This document shows, in pieces, positions 53,115 to 62,385 of a stretch of 64,000 nucleotides of DNA. The DNA lies in assembly GCA_036704045.1 (NCBI GenBank), contig DATNQM010000053.1:186001-250000 (forward strand). Reading direction: 5' to 3'. A program made the translations under genes and the position numbers. The stretch's first letter is position 1. Every line of letters begins with the position of its first letter. Origin of the DNA: Ancylothrix sp036704045 (GTDB taxonomy: Bacteria; Cyanobacteriota; Cyanobacteriia; Cyanobacteriales; Oscillatoriaceae). The notes under the pieces are model-generated. The model did not search any database and was not told the origin of the DNA. It saw only the letters and a program-made list of their open reading frames with translations.

Positions 53115-55673
53115 ATGATTCATTCATTTTTGACAAAGCAACTCCAACAACTAGGACTTTCAGAAAGTTCTGTGCCGCCAACAACGGAGATTTGGCAGAA
53201 ATTTTTAGGGTTAGTTAGCCAATTTTATAGTCAATCGGATGCGGGTACCCAAGTCAAGTTTTTAAGTTCGGTTATTGAGTGTTTTGGGGCCGGTATTTGC
53301 TGGCTGGATGGTTCTGGTTGTCTACAGTCTATTAATTCTGAAGGTGAGCTTTTATTGGGTTGGTCTGAGGCAGAATTGTGTGGTAAAAATTTTTTAGAAT
53401 TTGTGGAGGTTAACTATTTACCTCAGTCTTTTTTTCACAATTCTCTGCCTGTAGTTTCTGATTTATTCTGTGGTCAAAAAGATGCTAATTTTCGTTGTAA
53501 ATATAAGGATAATTTGTCGGTTTCTTATGTATTAAATTGGATTGTGGAACAAGGTTTGCCGGTGGGTGGTGTTTTAGTTTTTTTTGAGCGAAATTTTAAT
53601 CAGACTTCTCACCAAGCTATTCAAAAACAATTTGAAGAAGCTCTTCATCGCAGTGAAATGAATAACCGGGCTTTGATTAATGCGATTCCTGATTTAATGT
53701 TTCGCCTCAATAAGTTTGGATGTTTTTTAGATTTTAAGGCACCCAAAACTAATTTTTTAGAAAGTTTGGGGGGTGAACAGTTTATTGGAAAAAATATCAA
53801 CCTCGCCTTGCCAGACAAAGTATCTAGCACTTATTTATATTTTTTAGAAAAAGCGCTTTTAACTGAAGAAGTACAAGTTTTTGAATATCAGCTTTTATTT
53901 AATAACTACGTTTGTGAGTATGAGGCGAGGCTTGTTAAAAGTGGTTTAGATGAAGTTTTAGCAATTGTTCGAGATATTACTGACCGCAAAACAGCTGAAA
54001 AAGCACTTTTGGAAAGTGAAGAAAAGTATCGCTCAGTGGTGGATAATATTAAAGAAGTTATTTTTAAAACTAATAGTAACGGCTTTTTAAACTTTCTGAA
54101 TCCTGCCTGGACAGAGTTAACTGGTTATACACTAAAAGAAAGTGTGGGAAGGAATTTTTTAGAGTTTATTTGTCCTGAAGATCGGCATTATCTTCAAAAA
54201 GTTTTAAAAAATTTAATTAAAGGCAAAGAAACTTTTTATAAAACCGAATTACGCTATTTAACAAAATTTGGTTATCTACGTTGGTTTTCTGTTCACGTTA
54301 CTCTCCTCTGGGATGCCGATACATTAGTAGGAAGTTTTGGTACTCTTAATGATATTACCGAGCAAAAATATGCTGAAGAAAAGTTAAAATATTGCATTGA
54401 GTTTGAAAACTTAATTACTAATCTTTCTACTAAATTTATTAATTTAGCGGCTAATGAAATAGAGGCAGAAGTGAATCATGCTTTGCAAGAAGTTGGAAAT
54501 TTTTGTAATGTAGACCGCAGTTATTTGTTTCTGATTTCTGAAGATAAATCCTATCTTAAAAATACTCACGAATGGTGCGCTGACGGCATTGAAAGCCAAA
54601 TACAAAATTTACGAGAAGTGCCGATTTCTGATGTACGATGGTTGATGGATAAACTTGAGCGCTTTGAAAATGTTTATGTGCCGTTGGTTGCAGATTTACC
54701 TCCAGAAGCAAGTTTAGAAAAACAACATTTTCAAGCCCAAAATATTCAATCTTTAATAGTTGTGCCGATGGTGTGTGGACGGACGTTAATGGGTTTTTTA
54801 GGTTTTGATTCGGTACGAAGTCCTAAAACTTGGTTAGATGAAAGTATTTCTCTTTTAAAAATGGTAGCAGAAATGCTGGCAAATACTTTAGAACGTCAGC
54901 GCACTGAAAAAGACTTACAACGAGTTGCTGAGGCCGCAGAAGCAGCAAATCATGCTAAAAGTTTATTTTTGGCAAATATGAGCCATGAATTACGAACTCC
55001 TTTAAATGCTATTATTGGCTATAGCGAAATTATTAAGGAAGAAGCAGAAGATTTAGGCTATTTTGAAATAAACTCAGATTTAGATAAAATTCGCAGCGCC
55101 GGCCACCATTTATTGAGTCTAATTAATGACATTTTAGACATTTCTAAAATCGAAGCCGGTAGAATGGATTTGTATGTAGAAGAATTTGATATATCTATGT
55201 TAATTGATGAAATAACTAATACAATTTTGCCTCTTGTTCAAAAAAACAAAAATATTTTAGAAGTAGTTTTAGAACCAGCTATTGGTACAATGAACGCTGA
55301 CATTACTAAAGTTCGTCAAGTTTTGTTAAATCTCCTAAGTAATGCTGCTAAATTTACAGAAAATGGCACCATTACTCTCCGGGCAAAAATTGAGCATCAC
55401 CCAGGGAATATCTTAGGTTCTGCTGTTGGCTGTAATGTCGTTTTTATTGTTAGTGATACCGGCATTGGTATTGCAACGGAACAGTTAGAAACAATTTTTG
55501 AGCCTTTTACTCAAGCAGATATTTCTACAACCCGCAAATATGGCGGCACCGGCCTGGGTTTGGCCATTGGCCAGCGATTTTGTCAGATGATGGGAGGCAA
55601 AATTAGTGTGACAAGTGAGTGGGGGGTGGGTTCACAATTTACGGTAGTATTACCGAAAAGTATGAAACCTTAA
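53115..55673 (+). CDS. Cytosolic PAS/GAF sensor histidine kinase
   Basis: The 852-residue protein has no membrane span. It has three PAS domains (about 45-165, 180-295, 300-425; for example EKYRSVVDNIKEVIFKTN), a GAF domain (about 430-595), HisKA with H624 in MSHELRTPLN, and an ATPase domain with GTGLGLAIGQRF. No receiver is attached, so phosphate must pass to a separate protein, most simply the receivers encoded just upstream. Its HisKA/ATPase core is nearly a duplicate of the kinase at 48166-51228. The ligands of the PAS and GAF domains are not evident. Confidence 0.93.
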   Translation: MIHSFLTKQLQQLGLSESSVPPTTEIWQKFLGLVSQFYSQSDAGTQVKFLSSVIECFGAGICWLDGSGCLQSINSEGELLLGWSEAELCGKNFLEFVEVNYLPQSFFHNSLPVVSDLFCGQKDANFRCKYKDNLSVSYVLNWIVEQGLPVGGVLVFFERNFNQTSHQAIQKQFEEALHRSEMNNRALINAIPDLMFRLNKFGCFLDFKAPKTNFLESLGGEQFIGKNINLALPDKVSSTYLYFLEKALLTEEVQVFEYQLLFNNYVCEYEARLVKSGLDEVLAIVRDITDRKTAEKALLESEEKYRSVVDNIKEVIFKTNSNGFLNFLNPAWTELTGYTLKESVGRNFLEFICPEDRHYLQKVLKNLIKGKETFYKTELRYLTKFGYLRWFSVHVTLLWDADTLVGSFGTLNDITEQKYAEEKLKYCIEFENLITNLSTKFINLAANEIEAEVNHALQEVGNFCNVDRSYLFLISEDKSYLKNTHEWCADGIESQIQNLREVPISDVRWLMDKLERFENVYVPLVADLPPEASLEKQHFQAQNIQSLIVVPMVCGRTLMGFLGFDSVRSPKTWLDESISLLKMVAEMLANTLERQRTEKDLQRVAEAAEAANHAKSLFLANMSHELRTPLNAIIGYSEIIKEEAEDLGYFEINSDLDKIRSAGHHLLSLINDILDISKIEAGRMDLYVEEFDISMLIDEITNTILPLVQKNKNILEVVLEPAIGTMNADITKVRQVLLNLLSNAAKFTENGTITLRAKIEHHPGNILGSAVGCNVVFIVSDTGIGIATEQLETIFEPFTQADISTTRKYGGTGLGLAIGQRFCQMMGGKISVTSEWGVGSQFTVVLPKSMKP

Positions 55674-55758
55674 ATTTCTAAATAGTGTACTGTTAAAAAT
55701 TGGTCGCCCCTACCGGCTTGTGAGAATATTATTACAATCAACTAGGAACAAGGAACTT

Positions 55759-56286
55759 ATGCTAACAACTGCTGACTTTTTTAAAGCAACTCAATGGAGT
55801 GGAATTTTAACCCTAGCTTTCGCAATTCTGGCCGGTTTAGCTTTTTTATTTAAATGGGGAATTCGGTTTCGGTTGGTGGGAATTACAGGTTTTATGGCCG
55901 TTCTTACCGGCGGTTTATTTGGTTTGAGTATTGTACCAATTACACGAACTCAAATTGCCGGTGCAGTTCACTATACAACAGTTTTTGATTCGGGAAGTTC
56001 TCAAGTAGTAATTCGTGTTTCTCCAAAAATTACAGAGTCGGAACTTGAAGCTACTCTTCGTCAAGCCGCTAGTAATTTGTTTTCGCCTGGGCGCTTTTCT
56101 CAAGCCGGCGAAAAACAGTTAACAATTCGTGCTAGGACTATTATTCATCCAGAAACAGGTGTTTCTCAACCTCTGTTTTTAGGAGAAGTGAAACGTTCTC
56201 TCTATAAACGCGATGATGAGAACATGACTGTGGAAGTTTTTAAAGATAAATTCGCTCAGTTGCCGGTAGAAGTTAGCCAGCAGTAA
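55759..56286 (+). CDS. Ycf51 family protein (DUF2518)
   Basis: The start at 55759 (MLTTADFFKATQWSGILTL) follows an AAGGA site and gives 175 residues; the frame is open upstream for 13 codons. Two membrane spans near 12-30 and 40-60 precede a soluble domain (TESELEATLRQAASNLFSPG, LFLGEVKRSLY). This matches the Ycf51/DUF2518 family, found in cyanobacteria and some algal plastid genomes, of unknown function. It supports a cyanobacterial origin for the window. Confidence 0.88.
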   Translation: MLTTADFFKATQWSGILTLAFAILAGLAFLFKWGIRFRLVGITGFMAVLTGGLFGLSIVPITRTQIAGAVHYTTVFDSGSSQVVIRVSPKITESELEATLRQAASNLFSPGRFSQAGEKQLTIRARTIIHPETGVSQPLFLGEVKRSLYKRDDENMTVEVFKDKFAQLPVEVSQQ

Positions 56287-56535
56287 AGAATTTTGTTTAG
56301 CCACAGTTTAAACCCTGTGGCTAATAGAAATAGACAAAAAAGCCGCTTAAAAACAGACATCCAGGCTTCCCCACAAAATTTATAGTTAATGTTTTTAGCA
56401 GAAGCCTCCCAAAACTTCCTCCTTAAGATAAGGTTAAAACAGGAAAAAGTTTAGTAGAACCAGACTGCACAAAACCCTGTAAAAATCTGTAAACTAAAAA
56501 TTCCTTTTGCTGAAACTCCCAAAGTACGCTGTAAC

Positions 56536-57720
56536 ATGACTAATCCACTCACTTCTACGCCAACAAACGCTCAAGAGGGCGTTGAAAGTCTGTTTTGTGT
56601 GAATGTTGCCCCTGGTTTAGTGATGCGGGGGTGTGGGGCAATTAAGGGTGAAGCGATTGCCCGTTTGGGTCGCCGTCCGTTAGTGGTGGCTGGCAATCAT
56701 ACTCTGAGTTTAGCCGAGCAGTGGTTGAAACCGGCCCTCCAAGCAAAAAATCTGGCCGCGCAATTTGTGTCTTATTCTCCCGATAGTTGTGAAGAAAGTC
56801 TGGCGAATTTGAAAGCCGGTGTTAGCAACCATGAAGCGGATCTAGTTATTGGTTTTGGCGGTGGTAAAGCCCTCGATATTGCCAAACTTGTTGCCTATCA
56901 TTGTGGTGTGCCGGTGGTGACTATTCCAACTTCAGCGGCGACTTGTGCTGCTTGGAGTGGGCTTTCTAATGTTTATTCTCCCGAAGGCGCTTTTTTATAT
57001 GATGTGGCTTTGGCTGGCTGCCCAGAGTTGTTGATTCTTGATTATGATTTAATCGCAACTGCATCATCTCGGACTTTGGTTGCCGGTATTGGTGATGCTT
57101 TGGCTAAGTGGTATGAGGCATCGGTGAGTAGTGGTCAGTCTCAGGATACTCTGGTAATTGCGGCGGTTCAGCAAGCGCGAGTTTTACGGGATATTTTGTT
57201 TCAAAAGTCGGTAGAGGCTTTGAAAAACCCCGGTAGTCAGGTTTGGCGTGAAGTGGTAGATGCAAGTGTTTTACTTGCCGGTGTTGTCGGGGGTATTGGC
57301 GGTGCTCGCTGTCGAACGGTGGCGGCTCATGCAGTGCATAATGGCTTAACGCATATTTTGGCAAGTCATGGCACTTTGCACGGCGAAAAGGTGGCTTTTG
57401 GCATTTTGGTGCAGTTGCGTCTCGAAGAAATGCTGGCCGGTAATCAATTGGCGGCTACTGCACGTCAGCAGCTTTTAAAATTCTATTCGGAAATTAATTT
57501 GCCCTGCTGTTTAAGCGATTTGGGTTTGGGGAATATTACTTTAGCTGAGTTAGGGCAAGCGGCTGATATTGCTTGTGCTGAGGGTTCAGACATTCACCGG
57601 CTACCGTTTAAGGTGGTGCCAGAACAGCTTATGGCGGCTATGGTTTCCACAAAGGCGCCGGTGGAAAGTGGACGTGGCAGTTTTGCTTCTGCTGTTTTTG
57701 AGGATGCGGTGGAAGTTTAA
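56536..57720 (+). CDS. Iron-type alcohol/glycerol dehydrogenase family protein
   Basis: The 394-residue protein has a GldA-like layout. The nucleotide-binding N-terminal half contains DLVIGFGGGKALDIAKLVAY and PVVTIPTSAATCAAWS; the helical C-terminal half contains the metal ligand region with AGIGDALAKWYEA, AAHAVHNGLTHIL and HGTLHGEKVAFG. These aspartate and histidines normally bind zinc or iron. The natural substrate (glycerol or another polyol or aldehyde) cannot be stated. It is the only gene of its pathway here. Confidence 0.9.
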   Translation: MTNPLTSTPTNAQEGVESLFCVNVAPGLVMRGCGAIKGEAIARLGRRPLVVAGNHTLSLAEQWLKPALQAKNLAAQFVSYSPDSCEESLANLKAGVSNHEADLVIGFGGGKALDIAKLVAYHCGVPVVTIPTSAATCAAWSGLSNVYSPEGAFLYDVALAGCPELLILDYDLIATASSRTLVAGIGDALAKWYEASVSSGQSQDTLVIAAVQQARVLRDILFQKSVEALKNPGSQVWREVVDASVLLAGVVGGIGGARCRTVAAHAVHNGLTHILASHGTLHGEKVAFGILVQLRLEEMLAGNQLAATARQQLLKFYSEINLPCCLSDLGLGNITLAELGQAADIACAEGSDIHRLPFKVVPEQLMAAMVSTKAPVESGRGSFASAVFEDAVEV

Positions 57721-58021
57721 AACGTAAAAAGGCCGGTTTAGTTTGCAAAAATGCGACCAATTGCTTACAAAATTAACAATGTGACCAATTGGAAACAAAA
57801 ACCACAAGGCAACTAATTGCTTTAATTTTGTTTGCCTGTGTAGTCTCCAACGACTACCGGCCCCACGCCACCCGCCCGGTTTATAAAATTTATTTTGATA
57901 CCGGCCCCGTAGTCTCGGATTTTGATAGCAAATCCCTGATAAGCTAATATTCCTTTGATAGTAAACACATCTTTTAAGCTTGTCGTAGCGCCTAAATCAA
58001 TCAGGAGAGTGCCAGAATTCG
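57721..58021. other. Intergenic region with a 13-bp direct repeat
   Basis: ATGCGACCAATTG (57751-57763) and ATGTGACCAATTG (57779-57791) are near-identical direct copies 28 bases apart, close to three helical turns. They lie about 240 bases before the aminotransferase ATG. A 74-codon minus-strand frame (57822-58046) overlaps the aminotransferase start and is not called, though its composition is fairly protein-like. Confidence 0.4.
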
Positions 58022-59218
58022 ATGTTGGATTGGATCGCCCCCGCAAATCGGCTGCAAGCCTTACCCCCCTATGTTTTCGCCCGCTTAGATGAACTTAAAG
58101 CCCGCGCCCGTGAGCAGGGGCTAGATTTGATAGACTTAGGCATGGGCAACCCGGATGGCCCCACCCCTCAGCCGATTATTGATGCGGCGGTGGCGGCTTT
58201 ACAAAATCCTGAAAATCATGGATATCCACCTTTTGAAGGAACTGCTAGTTTTCGTCGCTGTATTACTAATTGGTACAAGCGCCGCTATAGTGTGGAACTT
58301 GACCCCGACAGTGAGGCTTTACCTCTAATTGGTTCTAAAGAAGGTTTAGGACATTTAGCGATAGCTTATGTTAATCCGGGGGATGTGGTTTTAGTTCCCT
58401 CACCGGCTTATCCGGCGCATTTTCGCGGGCCTGCTATTGCGGGCGGAAAAATTCATAGTGTTATCTTAAAACCAGAAAACAATTGGCTGATTGATGTTAA
58501 GGATATTCCCGAAGATATCGCTCAACAAGCCAAGATGCTTTATTTCAATTATCCCAGTAATCCTACCGGCGCAACGGCACCACGAGAATTTTTTGAGGAA
58601 ATGGTGGCTTTTGCCCGTCATTATCAAATTTTGCTGGTGCATGATTTGTGTTATGCGGAATTAGCTTTTGATGGTTATCAGCCTACGAGTTTGCTGGAAA
58701 TTCCAGGGGCTAAAGATATTTCTGTGGAGTTTCATACTCTCTCGAAAACCTATAATATGGCCGGTTGGCGAGTGGGTTTTGTGGTAGGAAATAGGCATAT
58801 TATCCAAGGTTTAAGAACTTTAAAAACTAATTTAGATTACGGCATTTTTTCGGCGATTCAAAAAGCTGCTGAAACTGCTTTGCAATTGCCTGATATTTAT
58901 TTAACTCAAGTGCAAGATCGTTACCGAGAACGGCGAGATTTTCTGATTGAAGGATTAGCCCAACTTGGTTGGAATGTGCCAAAAACTTTGGCTACTATGT
59001 ATCTTTGGGTTCCCTGTCCTGTAGGGGTTGGTTCTACGGATTTTGCCTTGGATGTTTTGCAAAAAACCGGTGTTGTTGTGACTCCGGGTAATGCTTTTGG
59101 GATCGGCGGTGAAGGCTATGTGCGAATTAGTTTAATTGCTGATTTAAACCGTTTGGGTGAAGCTTTGCGCCGGTTTAAAGAGGCCGGTATTTGTTATGAG
59201 CCTATGAAGGTCTGTTGA
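58022..59218 (+). CDS. Class I/II aminotransferase, aspartate aminotransferase-like
   Basis: This PLP enzyme has 398 residues. Motifs: LIDLGMGNPDGPTP at the N-terminus, YFNYPSNPTGA for substrate carboxylate contact, HDLCYAELAFDG (cofactor-binding Asp and Tyr), and SKTYNMAGWRVGF with the Schiff-base lysine. The C-terminal arginine lies in GYVRISLIAD. Relatives are annotated as aspartate, alanine or diaminopimelate aminotransferases, and substrate choice cannot be decided by eye. An AGGAGAG site lies slightly far (about 14 bases) from the ATG. Confidence 0.92.
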   Translation: MLDWIAPANRLQALPPYVFARLDELKARAREQGLDLIDLGMGNPDGPTPQPIIDAAVAALQNPENHGYPPFEGTASFRRCITNWYKRRYSVELDPDSEALPLIGSKEGLGHLAIAYVNPGDVVLVPSPAYPAHFRGPAIAGGKIHSVILKPENNWLIDVKDIPEDIAQQAKMLYFNYPSNPTGATAPREFFEEMVAFARHYQILLVHDLCYAELAFDGYQPTSLLEIPGAKDISVEFHTLSKTYNMAGWRVGFVVGNRHIIQGLRTLKTNLDYGIFSAIQKAAETALQLPDIYLTQVQDRYRERRDFLIEGLAQLGWNVPKTLATMYLWVPCPVGVGSTDFALDVLQKTGVVVTPGNAFGIGGEGYVRISLIADLNRLGEALRRFKEAGICYEPMKVC

Positions 59219-59418
59219 TTAGGTTAATGGTCTTTCCCCCCTTGTTTTAAGGGGGGATTTAAGGGAACCTGCTCATAAATTCAGCTTTTAAAAATTAACC
59301 TATCAGGGCTTATCTGCGGTTAATAAAAACTTTTAAAAGGCAAATATCTAAAAGTCGAAAAAATAGAATGCCGTAAATGAAATAGGTTAGAAACAAAGCA
59401 ATTTTGACTAATCCCAAA

Positions 59419-60726
59419 TCAACAAACCACCGGCACTTCTAACTCACTAAGGGCAGAAGCCGGCCCGACAATAGAAATATAAGGTTCAGACAAATACCGG
59501 CAGGCTGCATCCATAGCAATAGTAGGAGTAATTGCCGAAATTTCTTCTGTAAAAATTGTGTCAAATTCTATACCCAACCCTAAAACTTCATACCAGCCAA
59601 AAATTTGCGCCAGTTGAGCATTAGTTTGTTTGCCTAAAGCATATTGTCCTAGCAATTTATTTTTCGAGCGTTGCAATTCTTCCTCGCTAAGTTTAAGATT
59701 GCAAAGCCGGTCAACTTCTGCTCGCAAACCAGTGATTGCAATTGATGTATTTTCCGGTGCCGTTCCCATATAAACTGCAAATTGGGAAGCCTCTAAACGA
59801 GTTGGATAAAGGGCAGAAACGTCATAGGCTAAACCGCGTTTTTCTCTCAACTCCACAAATAACCGCGACGATAACCCATTACCAAGATAGGTATTTAATA
59901 ACTTTAAGGCTGCGTAATCAGAAGGATTTGCATTCATGGCTTCCCCTCGTCGCACCGAAGGAGCCAAATAGCCTAAAATCACAATAGATTGCTGAGTTTC
60001 TTGGGAAACAAGGATTTGTTGGGGGGCCGGTGTGAGAAATGGTAAGTAAATATCCGGTAGCAGAGTGGGTGGGTTTTCCCAATCTCCAAAAGATTTCTTA
60101 ACTAATTCCACAGCCTCTTCCGGGCTGAGACGACCGGCCAAACTAATTACAGTATTATCTGGCCGAAAATAAGTTTGATGATAGCTGTGGAGATCCTCAC
60201 AAGTTAGTTGAGAGAGAGTTGCTTCGGTTCCTAAACTCGAAAAAGAATAGGGATGATTGAGATACATTGCTTGACGAAGCCGATCAAAAGCAATCGCAAA
60301 AGGTTGTTCTTGTTGAGACCGAATACTCCGTAGAGTTAGCCGGCGTTCCAGTTCCACTTCCGCTTCGGGAAAACTAGGATTTCGCAATAGGTGAGCAGCC
60401 AAGTCCAGCAAATCAGGGAAATCAGCCGAAACAGTTTTGAGGCTAAACAAAAAATAATCAGCAGCCGCATCGGCGCCGAGACTAGCCCCCACAGACTCAA
60501 CTCGTTCGGCAATTTCCAAAGAGGAGAACTCTGCGGTACCTTTAGTAAGAACAGCGGCTAGTAAATGAGCAAGTCCAGAATAGCCGGGGGGTTCTTTGAG
60601 AGTACCGGCCCGAATAAACATTCGACAAGCAATAATATCCGCAGCAGGATTTTCTACAAATAAAACAACTAAGCCATTATCTAAAACAGTGCGGTGGACA
60701 ATACGATTCAAAGGGGATGGGGCCAT
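59419..60726 (-). CDS. M16 family peptidase-like protein, catalytically inactive partner
   Basis: The 435-residue protein has the M16 two-lobe fold (SGLAHLLAAVLTKGTAEF, FRPDNTVISLAGRLSPEEAV, LREKRGLAYDVSALYPT). The zinc motif HxxEH reads HLLAA, so both glutamate and second histidine are lost. The substrate-contact lobe is intact. The gene immediately upstream encodes an M16 protein with a full motif, and bacterial M16B enzymes often work as active/inactive heterodimers. The 64-base gap supports an operon. The substrate is unknown. Confidence 0.92.
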   Translation of the reverse strand: MAPSPLNRIVHRTVLDNGLVVLFVENPAADIIACRMFIRAGTLKEPPGYSGLAHLLAAVLTKGTAEFSSLEIAERVESVGASLGADAAADYFLFSLKTVSADFPDLLDLAAHLLRNPSFPEAEVELERRLTLRSIRSQQEQPFAIAFDRLRQAMYLNHPYSFSSLGTEATLSQLTCEDLHSYHQTYFRPDNTVISLAGRLSPEEAVELVKKSFGDWENPPTLLPDIYLPFLTPAPQQILVSQETQQSIVILGYLAPSVRRGEAMNANPSDYAALKLLNTYLGNGLSSRLFVELREKRGLAYDVSALYPTRLEASQFAVYMGTAPENTSIAITGLRAEVDRLCNLKLSEEELQRSKNKLLGQYALGKQTNAQLAQIFGWYEVLGLGIEFDTIFTEEISAITPTIAMDAACRYLSEPYISIVGPASALSELEVPVVC

Positions 60727-60790
60727 GATGAAATTTTAGATGTTTAATTTAAGAAGCATCGTGAAGAGAACAGAACACCGGCAGCCTTAC

Positions 60791-62047
60791 CTATAGAGGT
60801 TCAAGGGTTGTGACAGCGTAGTAATTAGGAGACAGATATTGTGAAGCTAAACAGCGTAAATATTCCGGTTGAAAAGATTGGATTCTCTGGGGATAAGTAA
60901 CAGCTTTTTCTGCTTCGGCGATGGTGTGATAGTAGCCATATAAACCGGCTAATTGAATTGGAGTTTCTGTGGAAAAAGCGTAATCATTACATAGCAATCG
61001 TTTAGCGCGAGCAATTTCAGCGTTTGAGATGGAGGTTTGTTGGAGATGACAAAGATGTTCGCAGATAATATTTTCCACATCGGAGATGTGATGAGAATCT
61101 AACCATGCAGAAATAGTAAATAAACTTGATTCTCTTTGCAAGGAAAAATTACAGCTAATGCCTTGAACAAGTCCTTTTTCTTCGCGGAGTTCTCGGACGA
61201 GACGAGAGGTTCGCCCTTCTGCAAGCAACACAGAAAGTAAATCTAGGCCACAGGCTTCTTGTAGTTGATCGACACCAGGGCCAGTCCAGCCCATCATTAG
61301 CCTTGCTTGTTCGAGACGGGGCAGATACATTTGGCGGCGGCGTACTTCGATCATCGGCGGTTCGGCGAAGCTTCGCTTAGGAGGGGTAAGCTGGGAGGTT
61401 GGGAAGGTATGGAAGGCTTCGCTGACTAGGGGTAGGGCCACATCTCGCTCAATTCCACCAACGATGACTACGGTCATGTTTTCTGGTTGGTAGTGGTGGG
61501 CGTGAAACTGCCGCATTTGTTCGGGCGAGTGCTGCATAAGGTGCACTTCGGTTCCGAGTACCGACCGACCATAGGGGTGTTCTTGATAAACTACTTCCAT
61601 TAAAGCTTGAAAGGCTAACCAGTCGGGATTGTCGTAGGACGAGCGAATTTCTTCTAGGACGACATCTCTTTCGCGGTTAAATTCATCATCGGGGATGCTG
61701 GCGTTTAGGAGTAATTCCGCAAGGGCTGGCAGAGTCTCTGGGAGGTCTTGGGCAGCAGTGGTGATGAAAAAGTGGGCGTAGTCGTGGCTGGTGGCTGCGT
61801 TGGTCATCCCACCGCGATTTTCGATGATTTGATCGAACACTCCGGGGCCAAGAGTGTTGGTGCCTTTAAAAATCATGTGCTCTAGGAAGTGTGCCATTCC
61901 TATACATGGCGCTTGTTCTACAACCGCACCGGCCCTAACCCAAACATCTACTACCGCGACGGGTGTGGCGGGAATGTGTTGGTAGATTACTGTCAATCCG
62001 TTATTCAGCCTAATAATATCGGCTGGAAACGCTGCTACAGTCTGCAA
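60791..62047 (-). CDS. M16 family zinc peptidase, active subunit
   Basis: The 418-residue protein has an intact zinc motif HFLEH in GMAHFLEHMIFKGTNTLG, a distal glutamate in RERDVVLEEIRSS, and the R/Y-containing ELREEKGLVQGISCNFSLQ region in the C-terminal lobe. It probably degrades small peptides, perhaps in the periplasm or cytosol; no signal peptide is seen. The start is TTG with a strong AGGAG five bases upstream (AGGAGCGCCATTG), and no better ATG exists. It is co-transcribed with the inactive paralogue downstream. Confidence 0.93.
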   Translation of the reverse strand: MQTVAAFPADIIRLNNGLTVIYQHIPATPVAVVDVWVRAGAVVEQAPCIGMAHFLEHMIFKGTNTLGPGVFDQIIENRGGMTNAATSHDYAHFFITTAAQDLPETLPALAELLLNASIPDDEFNRERDVVLEEIRSSYDNPDWLAFQALMEVVYQEHPYGRSVLGTEVHLMQHSPEQMRQFHAHHYQPENMTVVIVGGIERDVALPLVSEAFHTFPTSQLTPPKRSFAEPPMIEVRRRQMYLPRLEQARLMMGWTGPGVDQLQEACGLDLLSVLLAEGRTSRLVRELREEKGLVQGISCNFSLQRESSLFTISAWLDSHHISDVENIICEHLCHLQQTSISNAEIARAKRLLCNDYAFSTETPIQLAGLYGYYHTIAEAEKAVTYPQRIQSFQPEYLRCLASQYLSPNYYAVTTLEPL

Positions 62048-62385
62048 TGGCGCTCCTGGGAGTGTTCTAACTCGAATCGATTATGGTTTATTTTATCGTA
62101 ACGTTTGCGTGTTACAGATTTTGAATGAATTGTTACAGTCTAGCTTAGAACGTGTTTTCGTATTTGCCGGTGAGCTTTTAGGGTGTTGTTGAGTTTTAGA
62201 AGCTTGGGATTGGCCGGTGCGGGGACGAAAAAGAGAATGTTTATCCTATTGATTAAGTTCGTAATTGGCAATAAAAAACTAAGTTTGTTGGAAAATAAGT
62301 GGTGTTTGAGTTTTCGATAAAGTTGTTAGTTTACTATGGTTTTTGGGGGATATATAATATTTGGGTTTAAATAATTAGGTGGTTT
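62048..62385. other. Divergent promoter region, no gene seen
   Basis: About 340 bases lie between the M16 and phospholipase D-like genes. TGTTACAG occurs twice (near 62110 and 62130), about 22 bases apart, which could be binding sites. From about 62160 the plus strand becomes very G/T-rich. No coding frame is supported. Confidence 0.45.

Noticed and set aside
57822..58046. 74-codon minus-strand frame with fairly protein-like composition
   Set aside because: It overlaps the start and ribosome binding site of the aminotransferase gene and has no recognisable motif; retained only as a remote possibility.
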